Shown here piece after piece: positions 22,805-30,903 of a stretch of DNA of 52,309 bases. The stretch's first letter is position 1; each line of letters starts with the position of its first letter. The DNA is taken from positions 1 to 52,309 of the forward strand of contig NZ_JABLSI010000036.1 in NCBI RefSeq assembly GCF_019303475.1, written 5' to 3'. The DNA is from Streptomyces sp. JJ38. GTDB lineage: Bacteria > Actinomycetota > Actinomycetes > Streptomycetales > Streptomycetaceae. The notes beneath the pieces are model-generated. The model did no database searches and was not told where the DNA came from. It was given only the letters and a program-made list of their open reading frames with translations. The translations under genes were made by a program, and so were the position numbers.

Positions 22805-23869
22805 TCAGGCGTGGGTGGCCGCGGCCCAGCGGTGCAGGGCGGCCTTGGCGGCACCGGAGTCGATCGACTCCGCCGCCCGCGCCATCGCGCCGGGAAGCTG
22901 CTCGGCCAACGGGGCCTCACCCGGCGTCAGGGCCACCAGGGCGGCGGCGGAGTTGAGCACCACCGCGTCCCGCACGGGCCCGCGCTCGCCGTCCAGCAGC
23001 CTGCGCGCCACCTCCGCGTTGTGTGCGGCGTCCCCGCCCCGCAGCGCCTCCACCGAGACGAGGTCGAGCCCGACGTCCCGGGGGTCGAAGCTCTCCCGGC
23101 GCACCACGCCGTCTCGCACGACGTAGACGGTGGAGGTCGCCGTCACGGTCAGCTCGTCCAGGCCGTCGTCGCCCCGGAACACCAGGGCCGAGGTGCCGCG
23201 CTCGGCGAGCACACCGGCGAGGATGGGCGCCATCCTGGCATCGGCCACACCGGTCGCCTGCGCCCCCACCCGGGCCGGGTTGGTGAGCGGGCCGAGGAAG
23301 TTGAACGGCGTCGGCACGCCGAGCTCCCGACGCGCGTTGGCGACGTGCCGCAGCGCGGGGTGGAACTTCACCGCGAAGCAGAAGGTGATCCCGGCCTCCT
23401 CCGCCACCTCGGCGACGCGTTCGGGGCTCAGCTCCAGGTTCACGCCCAGCTTCTCCAGGACGTCGGACGCACCGCTGGCCGAGGAGGACGCCCGGTTGCC
23501 GTGCTTGACGACCTTCGTGCCGGTGCCCGCCACCACGATGGCGGACATGGTGGAGATGTTGACCGTCTTCGCCTGGTCGCCCCCGGTGCCGACGATGTCC
23601 ACCGTGGGACCGGGGACGTCGATCGTCCTGGCGTGCTCGTACATCGTCCGGACCAGGCCCGCCACCTCGCCCACCGTCTCGCCCTTGGCCCGCAGGGCCA
23701 CGGCGAAACCGGCGATCTGGGCGTCCGTCGCCTCTCCGCGCATGATCCGGTCCATCGCCCACGCCGTGTCCTCGGCGGTGAGGTCCTGGCCGGCGATCAG
23801 GGCGTTCAGAACGCTCCGCCACGAGCGGTCCGCCACGGTGTCGCCTCCGGCGGGGGTCACAGCGCTCAT
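22805..23869 (-). CDS. trpD: Anthranilate phosphoribosyltransferase
   Basis: A 354-residue TrpD that joins anthranilate to phosphoribosyl pyrophosphate in tryptophan synthesis. It carries the family motifs MRGEATDAQIAGF, the PRPP loop VDIVGTGGDQAKTVNIST, KHGNRASSSASGASDVL and the GPLTNPAR region. No other trp gene is in the window, so this is an isolated trpD, as in S. coelicolor (SCO2147 by recall) and Mycobacterium (Rv2192c), where it also sits beside ctaE-qcrCAB. The start is ATG at 23869 with AGGAG 8 nt upstream; the open frame extends 28 codons further without a ribosome site. Confidence 0.93.
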   Translation of the reverse strand: MSAVTPAGGDTVADRSWRSVLNALIAGQDLTAEDTAWAMDRIMRGEATDAQIAGFAVALRAKGETVGEVAGLVRTMYEHARTIDVPGPTVDIVGTGGDQAKTVNISTMSAIVVAGTGTKVVKHGNRASSSASGASDVLEKLGVNLELSPERVAEVAEEAGITFCFAVKFHPALRHVANARRELGVPTPFNFLGPLTNPARVGAQATGVADARMAPILAGVLAERGTSALVFRGDDGLDELTVTATSTVYVVRDGVVRRESFDPRDVGLDLVSVEALRGGDAAHNAEVARRLLDGERGPVRDAVVLNSAAALVALTPGEAPLAEQLPGAMARAAESIDSGAAKAALHRWAAATHA

Positions 23870-23927
23870 GGGCACGCTCCTGTCGAGTTCCGCGAGCGGC
23901 GTGCGGTGCGCGACGCCGCGATCACCC

Positions 23928-23933
23928 ACATTA
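23928..23933 (-). promoter_or_regulatory. -10 box of trpD
   Basis: TAATGT on the minus strand, 58 bases before the trpD ATG. The -35 position falls in the qcrB terminator stem and matches poorly. Confidence 0.4.
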
Positions 23934-23952
23934 GCGGTCCGCGGGAACGCCA

Positions 23953-23998
23953 CAGGGCCCCGTCCACCGTCCGGACGAGGACGGCGAGCGGGGCCCTG
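23953..23998 (-). terminator. Terminator of the ctaE-qcrCAB operon
   Basis: A two-part hairpin: outer 10-bp stem CAGGGCCCCG/CGGGGCCCTG (23953-23962, 23989-23998), a symmetric 4+4 internal loop, and inner 6-bp stem CCGTCC/GGACGG with a 6-nt loop. It begins 18 bases after the qcrB stop. Confidence 0.75.
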
Positions 23999-24016
23999 CT
24001 GTGGCCGCTGCTGAGA

Positions 24017-25654
24017 TCAGTGGTGCCCGTGGCCGGACATGATCTCTTCGTATTCCCTGGGCGTCGGCTTGGGGATCTGCGCGTGGGGGCCGAAGTAGCC
24101 CCGGCTGACGCGGACCCGCAGCCGCTCGACCGGACCGATCTTGCGCTTGACGCCGTTCTCGTCGACGGGCGGCGGCAGCTCGGCCGGCTTCATCTGCTCG
24201 TGCTGGGTGAGCAGGTGGAGCTGCTCCTGCGAGAGCGGCTCGTGCACCTCGACGAACTCACCGTGCGGCAGACGCTTGATGATGCCGGTCTCGCGGCCGT
24301 GGAGCACCTTGTCCCGGTCCCGGCGCTGCAGGCCGAGACAGATGCGGCGCGTCGCGACGAACACCAGGACCGGCACGACGAAGAAGCCGATGCGGACGAA
24401 CCAGGTGATCGAGTTGATCGACAGGTCGAAGAAGATCGCCCACAGGTCGTTGCCACCGCCGACCAGCATGACGAAGTACCAGCTGATCCAGGCGGCACCG
24501 AACGCGGTACGCGTCGGAGCGTTGCGCGGACGGTCCAGCAGGTGGTGTTCGCGCTTGTCCTTGGTGACCCAGGACTCGAAGAACGGGTACAGGGCGAGGC
24601 TGACCAGGACCAGCGGGAAGATCATCAACGGGACGAACACACCGAAGTTGATGGTGTGGCCCGTCGGGATGACCCACTCCCAGCCTGGCATCACGCGGAT
24701 GAGGCCCTCGGAGAAGCCCATGTACCAGTCGGGTTGGGCGTTGGTGGACACCTGGTCCGGCCGGTAGGGCCCGATCACCCACACGGGGTTGATCTGGAAC
24801 AGCGCGGAGATGAGCGCGATGACGCCGAAGACCAGGAAGAAGAAGCCACCGGCCTTGGCGATGTACACCGGCATGAAGGGGAAGCCGACGACGTTGGAGT
24901 TCGTGCGGCCGGGGCCGGGGTACTGGGTGTGCTTGTGGTAGACGAGCAGCAGGATGTGGGCCACCACGAGGCCCAGCATGATGCCCGGCAGCAGCAGCAC
25001 GTGGATCGCGAAGAACCTCGGGATGATGTCCGTGCCCGGGAACTCGCCGCCGTAGAGGAACATCGCCAGGTAGGTGCCGACGACCGGGACGGAGAGGATG
25101 GCGCCGCTCATGAAGCGGATGCCGGTACCGGAGAGCAGGTCGTCCGGGAGCGAGTAGCCGGTGAAACCGGTGAACATGCCCAGGACGAACAGGAGGAAGC
25201 CGAACAGCCAGTTCAGCTCGCGCGGCTTGCGGAACGCTCCGGTGAAGAACACCCGCATCATGTGCACGAACATGGCGACGAGGAAGATCAGCGCCGCCCA
25301 GTGGTGGATCTGCCGGACGAGCAGACCGCCGCGGACGTCGAAGCTGATCTCCAGGGTGGAGGCGAAGGCCTCCGACATCAGCACGCCCTGCATCGGGACG
25401 TACGAGCCCTCGTAGTGGATCTCGGCCATGGAGGGCTTGAAGAACAGCGTCAGGTAGACGCCGGTCAGGATGATGATGATGAACGAGTAGAGCGCGATCT
25501 CGCCCAGGAGGAACGACCAGTGGTCCGGGAAGACCTTCCGGATGTTCTTCTTGGCGGCACCGTAGATGCCGAGTCGGCCGTCGGCCCAGTCCGCGATGCG
25601 CTCGCCCCGGGGGGCCTCCGGCCGGGGCCGGATGTTGTCGGCTGCGTTACTCAT
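24017..25654 (-). CDS. qcrB: Cytochrome bc complex, cytochrome b subunit
   Basis: A 545-residue cytochrome b of the actinobacterial bcc complex, which oxidises menaquinol and passes electrons to the diheme cytochrome c. The N-terminal half has the b-heme helices with paired His (QIHHWAALIFLVAMFVHMMR, IHVLLLPGIMLGLVVAHILLLVYHKH), the Qo-site loop and a PDWYMGF variant of PEWY (TNAQPDWYMGFSEG). After the last helix comes a long hydrophilic tail of about 120 residues, typical of Actinobacteria. The ATG at 25654 overlaps the qcrA stop by ATGA; the start gives the conserved MSNAADN. This is the last gene of the ctaE-qcrC-qcrA-qcrB operon. Confidence 0.96.
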   Translation of the reverse strand: MSNAADNIRPRPEAPRGERIADWADGRLGIYGAAKKNIRKVFPDHWSFLLGEIALYSFIIIILTGVYLTLFFKPSMAEIHYEGSYVPMQGVLMSEAFASTLEISFDVRGGLLVRQIHHWAALIFLVAMFVHMMRVFFTGAFRKPRELNWLFGFLLFVLGMFTGFTGYSLPDDLLSGTGIRFMSGAILSVPVVGTYLAMFLYGGEFPGTDIIPRFFAIHVLLLPGIMLGLVVAHILLLVYHKHTQYPGPGRTNSNVVGFPFMPVYIAKAGGFFFLVFGVIALISALFQINPVWVIGPYRPDQVSTNAQPDWYMGFSEGLIRVMPGWEWVIPTGHTINFGVFVPLMIFPLVLVSLALYPFFESWVTKDKREHHLLDRPRNAPTRTAFGAAWISWYFVMLVGGGNDLWAIFFDLSINSITWFVRIGFFVVPVLVFVATRRICLGLQRRDRDKVLHGRETGIIKRLPHGEFVEVHEPLSQEQLHLLTQHEQMKPAELPPPVDENGVKRKIGPVERLRVRVSRGYFGPHAQIPKPTPREYEEIMSGHGHH

Positions 25655-26724
25655 CCGCGCTCCCAGAAGCTCGGTCCGACGGGCTCGGCGAAGTCGTCCA
25701 GCGCCGTCAGGAATCCCTCGTCGTCCACCCCGATGCGCAGCTGCGGCAGCGGGTGGCCGGCGGGCCCGAAGATGACGCGCGCGCCGTCGGCGAGGTCGAA
25801 CGTGGACTGGTGACAGGGGCACAGCACGTGGTGCGTCTGCTGCTCGTAGAGGCTGACGGGGCAGCCCACGTGGGTGCAGATCTTGGAGTACGCGACGACA
25901 CCCTCGTAGGACCACTCGAGTTCCTGCTGGTCCTTGATGTCCTCCGGCTCCAGCCGGACGAGCATGAGCGCCGCCTTGGCGATCTCCTTCTGGAACTCGT
26001 GCGAGTCGTGCTCCAGGCCCTCGGGCATGGCGAAGGTCAGCGAGCCCACGGTGATGTCCTCGGGGCGCAGCGGCTCCGAGGTGTTCTCGTTGACGAGCCG
26101 CTTGCCGCGCTGCCAGGCGGTGTGCCGCAGCTTGGTGCCCGGCGCGGGGCCGAGGCTGCCGAGCAGCACGACGCCGGAGAGCGGGACGAGGGCCAGCGCG
26201 CCGAACATGGTGTTGCGCAGCAGCCTGCGGCGGCCGAACTGCGAGTCCTTGACGCCGACGGCGAGGTCGGCGAGGGCCGACTGCTTGACGGTGTCGTCCG
26301 CGCCGATCGGGTAGCGGTCCTGCACGATCTCGGCGCCGCTCATCAGCGTCCGGGACCAGTGCACGGTTGCGGCGCCGATGGCGAACAGCGCCACGCCCAG
26401 CGTCGTGCCCAACGCGAAGTTCAGCGCGTTGATGTGGCCCAGCGGGAAGATGTAGACGAGCTTGTCGACCGGGATCATCGCGTAGGAGACGATGAAGCCG
26501 ACCGTCGCCAGCATCGACAGGGTGAACAGCAGGGCCACGGTGCGCTCGGAGCGCTTGGCCGCGCGCTCGTCGATGTCCTGGATGCGCTCGTCGTGCGGCG
26601 CCAGTCCGGGGTCGGCGAACGGGTTGGTGTGTGCCGGCTCCGTCTCGGCCCCGTGGGGGTCCCGCGCGGAGGGCAGGTTCTTGTCGTCTGACACGTTCTC
26701 GTGTGGTCCAGTCTCGCTACTCAT
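25651..26724 (-). CDS. qcrA: Cytochrome bc complex, Rieske iron-sulfur subunit
   Basis: A 357-residue Rieske protein of the actinobacterial type with three N-terminal membrane segments (about 65-85, 95-120 and 170-190) instead of one. The [2Fe-2S] ligands are in CTHVGCPVS and CPCHQSTFD near residues 280-305, with the disulfide cysteines of both loops present. It transfers electrons from menaquinol to the QcrC hemes. Its start and stop both overlap the neighbouring genes by four bases (ATGA), so the three qcr genes are translationally coupled. Confidence 0.96.
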   Translation of the reverse strand: MSSETGPHENVSDDKNLPSARDPHGAETEPAHTNPFADPGLAPHDERIQDIDERAAKRSERTVALLFTLSMLATVGFIVSYAMIPVDKLVYIFPLGHINALNFALGTTLGVALFAIGAATVHWSRTLMSGAEIVQDRYPIGADDTVKQSALADLAVGVKDSQFGRRRLLRNTMFGALALVPLSGVVLLGSLGPAPGTKLRHTAWQRGKRLVNENTSEPLRPEDITVGSLTFAMPEGLEHDSHEFQKEIAKAALMLVRLEPEDIKDQQELEWSYEGVVAYSKICTHVGCPVSLYEQQTHHVLCPCHQSTFDLADGARVIFGPAGHPLPQLRIGVDDEGFLTALDDFAEPVGPSFWERG

Positions 26725-27545
26725 GACTTCCTGGCCTTAGCGTTCCGGGCCGCGATCCAGACGGTGATACCGACCAGGACGGGCAGACCGACGGCCCAGG
26801 CGAACAGACCCTCGGCGACGGGGCCGAAGCCACCGAGCTTGTACCCGCCCGGGGTCGCGGCCTCGGAGGAGTTGACCTTGGTCAGGTAGGCGATGATCTC
26901 CTTCTTCTCCTCGGCCGGGAGGACCGTGTCCGGGAAGGAGGGCATGTTCTGCGGGCCGGTCTCCATGGCCTCGTACAGGTACTTCGGTTCGACGTCCGTG
27001 AGGTCCGGAGCGTACTTGCCGTCCGTCAGGGCGCCGCCCTCGCCGGTGAAGTTGTGGCACTGCGCGCAGTTGGTGCGGAAGAGGACACCGCCGTTGGCGA
27101 TCTCCTCGGCGCTGAGCCCGGCGGGGTCGTACTGCTCCTTGGTCGGAACGGCGGGGCCGGGGCCGAGGGAGGCGACGTAGGCCGCGAGCTGGTCGATCTG
27201 AGCCTGCGTGTACATCACCGGCTTCTCGGGCGCCTGCTCGCCCGGCGCCTGCATGGGCATGCGGCCGGTGCCGACCTGGAAGTCGACCGCGGCGGCGCCG
27301 ACGCCGACGAGGCTCGGGCCGTCGCTGGTGCCCTGGCCACCGGTGCCGTGGCAGCTTGCGCAGCCGACGGCGTAGAGCTTCTCGCCCTCCTCGATGGCGA
27401 GGGACTGGGCGGCGGCCGTCTCATCGGCCTTCGCCTCGCCGGCGGGAGCGAACGCGGCGTACAGCCCCCCGGTGGCCGCCAGCGCGAAGAGTAGAACGAC
27501 GATCGCCGCCAGCGGATGGCGCCGTCGTGCGGAGAGCTTTTTCAC
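26721..27545 (-). CDS. qcrC: Cytochrome bc complex, diheme cytochrome c subunit
   Basis: A 274-residue membrane-anchored diheme cytochrome c. An N-terminal signal anchor (HPLAAIVVLLFALAATGGLY) is followed by two heme-binding domains with CASCHG (about residue 59) and CAQCHN (about 162), and a C-terminal membrane helix (VAEGLFAWAVGLPVLVGITVW). In Actinobacteria QcrC replaces soluble cytochrome c and hands electrons straight to CtaC in the bcc-aa3 supercomplex. The start is GTG at 27545. The 69 bases between ctaE and qcrC show no promoter. Confidence 0.95.
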   Translation of the reverse strand: MKKLSARRRHPLAAIVVLLFALAATGGLYAAFAPAGEAKADETAAAQSLAIEEGEKLYAVGCASCHGTGGQGTSDGPSLVGVGAAAVDFQVGTGRMPMQAPGEQAPEKPVMYTQAQIDQLAAYVASLGPGPAVPTKEQYDPAGLSAEEIANGGVLFRTNCAQCHNFTGEGGALTDGKYAPDLTDVEPKYLYEAMETGPQNMPSFPDTVLPAEEKKEIIAYLTKVNSSEAATPGGYKLGGFGPVAEGLFAWAVGLPVLVGITVWIAARNAKARKS

Positions 27546-27614
27546 GGATTACCCCGGTGTCAGGATCTTCTGCGTCGATGTCTTTGGCTCTGCTGTGCCA
27601 GGCCCGCGGCCCGA

Positions 27615-28235
27615 CTACTTGATCAGGTAGATCGTGGCGAAGAGGCCGATCCAGACGACGTCGACGAAGTGCCAGTAGTAGGACACGACGATGGCCGCGG
27701 TCGCCTGGTGGTGGGTGAACCGCCGCGCCATGTACGTCCTGCCGAGGACGAACAGGAACGCGATCAGCCCACCGGTGACATGGAGCCCGTGGAAGCCGGT
27801 GGTCATGTAGAACACCGAGCCGTAGGGGTCGGAGGAGAGGGACAGGCCCTCGTGCTTGACGAGCTCCACGTACTCCACGATCTGGCCGCCGATGAAGACG
27901 GCGCCCATCACGAACGTGATCACGAACCACGAACGGAGCTTCTTCACGTCCCCGCGCTCGGCAGCGAACACACCCATCTGACAGGTGAGTGAGGAGAGCA
28001 CCAGGATGGTGGTGTTGGCCGCCGCGAAGGGGAGATTGAGCGCATCCGCCTTCTCCGTCCAGAACTCCGCGCCCATCACCGAACGAGCGGTGAAGTACAT
28101 CGCGAAGAGGGCCGCGAAGAACATCAGCTCTGAGCTGAGCCAGATGATCGTTCCGACGCTGGTGAGGTTCGGCCGGTTGACCGACGGGTGCGCGTGCCCG
28201 GTTTCTACTGCTGTTGCTGTCGCCACGACCGACAT
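27615..28235 (-). CDS. ctaE: Cytochrome c oxidase subunit III
   Basis: A 206-residue subunit III of the aa3 oxidase with five membrane helices; the first is IIWLSSELMFFAALFAMYFTAR, and GFHGLHVTGGLIAFLFVLGR and the final SYYWHFVDVVWIGLFATIYLIK are typical. It is the first gene of ctaE-qcrCAB, as in Mycobacterium. The start is not settled. ATG at 28235 gives MSVVATATAVETGH but has no ribosome site and sits inside a 21-bp palindrome. A GTG three codons later (28226) lies 7 nt after a CATAAT box and would fit a leaderless mRNA. Confidence 0.94.
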   Translation of the reverse strand: MSVVATATAVETGHAHPSVNRPNLTSVGTIIWLSSELMFFAALFAMYFTARSVMGAEFWTEKADALNLPFAAANTTILVLSSLTCQMGVFAAERGDVKKLRSWFVITFVMGAVFIGGQIVEYVELVKHEGLSLSSDPYGSVFYMTTGFHGLHVTGGLIAFLFVLGRTYMARRFTHHQATAAIVVSYYWHFVDVVWIGLFATIYLIK

Positions 28236-28246
28236 TATGTCGGTCG
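28226..28246 (-). promoter_or_regulatory. 21-bp perfect palindrome over the ctaE start
   Basis: Arms CGACCGACAT and ATGTCGGTCG flank a single central base. The palindrome covers the annotated ATG (28235-28233) and a -10-like CATAAT (28239-28234). It could be a repressor operator over the core promoter or an RNA hairpin that hides the start codon. Bases 28247-28470, shared with the divergent receiver-like gene, show no other gene. Confidence 0.6.
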
Positions 28247-28481
28247 CTTATTCCGTACTCACTTCGGGGGGTCCAGTTCGGTGTGTCCGCCCCCGTGCGC
28301 AGGACGAACCCGGGGCACGCGCCGGTTCCCCGGGCCGTCCGAAGTGGTGCCCGCCGCGTGGGTGAAGGAGTAGCATCCCGGGCACGCACGCAGTACACGC
28401 GACGTACCGAGCACCACCTCTTCAGCCCTGTCCACAAGACCCGTCTCAGCCTGTCACGGCGGATACGAACGCGGAGGAACG

Positions 28482-28886
28482 ATGCAGCCGACGGCCACGG
28501 TGCTGGTCTACAGCGATGACGTGAGCACCCGCGAGCAGGTGCGGCTGGCGGCCGGGCGGCGGCCCGCGGCGGACGCGCCCTCGGTGGAGTACCTCGAGTG
28601 CGCCACGCTGCCGGCCGTGATCAGCGCTCTCGACGCGGGCGGGGTCGACGTCTGCATCCTGGACGGCGAGGCCACCCCCGCGGGCGGCATGGGCGTGTGC
28701 CGGCAGATCAAGGACGAGATCTTCGACTGTCCGCCCGTGCTGCTGCTGATCGGCCGGCGGCAGGACGCCTGGCTGGCCTCCTGGAGCCGCGCCGACGCCG
28801 TCACCGCCCACCCGGTGGACCCGGTGGCGCTGGCCGACGCACTGGCCGGTCTGCTGCGCGGCCGGAAGGCCGGCAACGCCGCCTGA
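28482..28886 (+). CDS. Receiver-like domain protein without output domain
   Basis: A 134-residue protein with the fold pattern of a response-regulator receiver: VLVYSDDV (acidic pair at 12-13), VDVCILDGEATP (Asp61 at the phosphorylation site), then VLLLIGRR and DAVTAHPVDP. The conserved Thr/Ser after beta-4 is Gly91 and the conserved Lys of the KP motif is His110. Standard phosphorylation switching is therefore doubtful. No kinase is nearby. It is divergent from ctaE and faces the Ldt gene, and homologues occupy the same place in other Streptomyces by recall. GGAGGA stands 3 nt before the ATG. Confidence 0.7.
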   Translation: MQPTATVLVYSDDVSTREQVRLAAGRRPAADAPSVEYLECATLPAVISALDAGGVDVCILDGEATPAGGMGVCRQIKDEIFDCPPVLLLIGRRQDAWLASWSRADAVTAHPVDPVALADALAGLLRGRKAGNAA

Positions 28887-28899
28887 GTCCGGCGCCTGG

Positions 28900-29048
28900 G
28901 AGGTCTGCCCCGAAGACGCGGGGCTGGCAAGCGCAGCCCCGGCACCGGGCCCGGAGCGGGCCGGGGGTGCCTCCTCCGGCACGTCGCGGCCTGCCTGTGC
29001 GCCGTGGCCGTTCGCACCGTTCCCCGCGCTCCTGCGAGCGCGGGGAAC
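28900..29048. repeat. Intergenic hairpin element, copy A
   Basis: Two hairpins between convergent genes. The first has an 8-bp stem (28919-28926 with 28934-28941) around GCAAGCG. The second is a perfect 13-bp stem GTTCCCCGCGCTC/GAGCGCGGGGAAC with a CTGC loop (29019-29048). Copy B at 40410-40551 shares the same order and loops. It probably acts as a two-way terminator. Confidence 0.7.
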
Positions 29049-29059
29049 CCGGGGCGGCG

Positions 29060-30358
29060 TCACACCCCGGGGCGCAGGCGGCCCGCGCCCCCGCTGGTGT
29101 CCGGCCCCGCCTCCTGGACGGCGCGCTGGAGGGAGCTGCCCTTCTGCCACTCCTCCCAGGTGAGGTTCCAGTCCCCGAAGCCGTTGCCGAAGGCCGGCAT
29201 GTCGGTGCCCTCGGTGTTGACATGAGTGACCAGGTCGCCCTGGCGGACGTTGTTGAAGAACCAGCGGGCGTTGGCGGTGCTCATCCCGGTGCAGCCGTGG
29301 CTGACGTTGGCGTAGCCGTGCGAGCCGGACGACCAGGGCGCCGCGTGGACGTACTCGCCGCTCCACGTCAGGCGGGTGGCCCAGTGGACGGGCATGTCGT
29401 AGTACTCGGAGCTGCCGGGGCCGATGCCGATGCTGGTGCTGGTCATCCGGACGAAGGACTGGCGACCGAGGATGACCTTGGTTCCGTTGCGGGTGCGGAA
29501 GCCGGCCTTGCCGGTGGTGATGGGGAAGGTCTTCACCACCTCGCCGTTGCGCTTGACCGTCATCTGGAGTGACTGGGCGTCGGCGACGGCCTCCACCCGG
29601 TCTCCCGTCCTGAGGGCGAGCGGCTCGCTCTCGCCGCCGTAGAGGCCCTTGCGGACCTGGAGGCCCTCCAGCCGGCTCTCCACGGATATCCTGGCGTTCG
29701 TCGGCCAGTACTCCTTGGGCCGGTAGTGCAGCTTCTTGTCGTCGACCCAGTGCCAGGAGCCGGTGACCTCGGGCGTGGAGGTGACCCGCAGGGCCCGTTC
29801 GACGATCCGCCGCTGCTCGGCCTTCTCGACCTTCTTGCTCAGCTCCGCAGTGATCGGCTGGCCCACGCCGTAGGTGCCGGCCTCCGGGCCGAGGGTCACC
29901 TCCAGCCGCTTGTCCTCGGGCGCCTCGCGGGTGCGGAAGGCGGAGGTGGTGCGGCCGGGATGGCCGTCCTCGTTCTCCGTGCTGACCTTCACGGTGTACG
30001 TCACGCCGGCGGCGAGCGGGGTGGTGTTGCGCCAGCGGGTGCCGTCGGCGGCCAGTTCCCCGCGCACGTGGCGGCCTTCCCCGTCGACGACGACGACGTC
30101 GGTTATCCGGCCCTCGTCACCGGTGGCGGAGACTTCCAGCGGCTTGTCGGCGTCGACGGTGCGCCGCGCCTTCCCGCCCGCGGCCGTCACCGCCGTGGCC
30201 TTCCCGCCCGCGCTGACGGCGACCTGGTCCGCGGCGTCGTACGGCTTCCCGCCGAGCGGGTGCGAGGAGTCCCCGCAGGCCGTCAGTACCACCGCCGAGG
30301 CCAGCAGTACCGCGCCGCTTCGGATGATTCGTTGCGATCCATGCGTCCCGTGCCTCAT
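29060..30358 (-). CDS. L,D-transpeptidase lipoprotein (YkuD, LdtMt2-type)
   Basis: A 432-residue exported L,D-transpeptidase. A lipoprotein signal ends in LTAC with the lipidated Cys at 28. Two Ig-like domains (about 60-250) carry the TVDADKPLEVSATG and GQPITAELSKKVEKAEQR segments. The catalytic YkuD domain (about 255-400) has HWATRLTWSGEYVHAAPW and the active-site SHGCTGMSTANARW. The family makes 3-3 cross-links between meso- or LL-DAP stems in peptidoglycan. ATG at 30358 has no ribosome site but a TACGTT box 7 nt upstream, so the mRNA may be leaderless. It lies just past the ctaCDF terminator. Confidence 0.9.
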   Translation of the reverse strand: MRHGTHGSQRIIRSGAVLLASAVVLTACGDSSHPLGGKPYDAADQVAVSAGGKATAVTAAGGKARRTVDADKPLEVSATGDEGRITDVVVVDGEGRHVRGELAADGTRWRNTTPLAAGVTYTVKVSTENEDGHPGRTTSAFRTREAPEDKRLEVTLGPEAGTYGVGQPITAELSKKVEKAEQRRIVERALRVTSTPEVTGSWHWVDDKKLHYRPKEYWPTNARISVESRLEGLQVRKGLYGGESEPLALRTGDRVEAVADAQSLQMTVKRNGEVVKTFPITTGKAGFRTRNGTKVILGRQSFVRMTSTSIGIGPGSSEYYDMPVHWATRLTWSGEYVHAAPWSSGSHGYANVSHGCTGMSTANARWFFNNVRQGDLVTHVNTEGTDMPAFGNGFGDWNLTWEEWQKGSSLQRAVQEAGPDTSGGAGRLRPGV

Positions 30359-30365
30359 GACTTAG

Positions 30366-30371
30366 AACGTA
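30366..30371 (-). promoter_or_regulatory. -10 box of the L,D-transpeptidase gene
   Basis: TACGTT on the minus strand ends 7 nt before the ATG at 30358. There is no Shine-Dalgarno sequence. Confidence 0.4.
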
Positions 30372-30411
30372 TGAAGACTGGGCAGAACGGGCGCGTTCAG
30401 CGCGTACAAAC

Positions 30412-30445
30412 GGGTCACCCCCGGAGAACACTCCGGGGGTGACCC
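30412..30445 (-). terminator. Terminator of ctaCDF
   Basis: A perfect 15-bp stem (GGGTCACCCCCGGAG with its complement, 4-nt loop) 60 bases past the ctaF stop. On the minus strand it is followed by GTTTGT, so it resembles a classical intrinsic terminator. Confidence 0.8.
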
Positions 30446-30504
30446 TTGACTTTCGCGGTGCCGCACTCACGTGCTCGGCGTACCGAGCGCGGCCTCACCG
30501 TGTC

Positions 30505-30903
30505 TCACTGGTTCTGGTTCTCACCGTGGTAGTACTCGAACACCCAGCCGAACAGGCCCACGAGGATGACCGGCGCGGAGATCCACATGAGCCACCAGCC
30601 GAAGACGAGGCTCAGGAAGGCGAACGCGCTGCCGACGCCGAGGGCGAGCGGCTGCCAGCTGTGCGGGCTGAAGAAGCCCAGTTCGCCCGCGTCGTCCGCG
30701 ACGTCCGCGTCCTCCCGGTCCCCGGCGCCGGTGTCCACCCGTCGGGCGGTGAACGCCAGGTAGTAGCCCACCATGATGGTCAGGCCGAAGGCCATGAACA
30801 GCGCGGTGGTGCCGACCGGCTCCTTCGACCACATGCCGTAGATGATGGCCATGGCCAGGATGAAGAGGGCCAGCCAGATGAACATCTTGCCCTGGATCTT
30901 CAC
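30505..30903 (-). CDS. ctaF: Cytochrome c oxidase subunit IV, actinobacterial type
   Basis: A 132-residue four-helix subunit specific to actinobacterial aa3 oxidases. The N-terminal helix is MFIWLALFILAMAIIYGMW, a second is ALFMAFGLTIMVGYYLAF, then an acidic loop (GAGDREDADVADDAGE) and two helices after HSWQPLAL. The GTG at 30903 overlaps the ctaD stop by four bases (GTGA), so it is translated with ctaD. It is the last gene of ctaC-ctaD-ctaF. Confidence 0.92.
   Translation of the reverse strand: MKIQGKMFIWLALFILAMAIIYGMWSKEPVGTTALFMAFGLTIMVGYYLAFTARRVDTGAGDREDADVADDAGELGFFSPHSWQPLALGVGSAFAFLSLVFGWWLMWISAPVILVGLFGWVFEYYHGENQNQ

Noticed and set aside
22430..25813. Very long open frame (over 1100 codons) on the plus strand opposite trpD and qcrB
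   Set aside because: It is antisense to well-recognised genes, starts in the riboswitch region and shows His/Asp/Glu-rich shadow composition typical of GC-rich DNA.
28255..28261. MacR-type half site GTACTCA upstream of ctaE
   Set aside because: The recalled MacR operator is TGAGTAC-N2-GTACTCA. Only one half is present here, so control by MacR is not supported.
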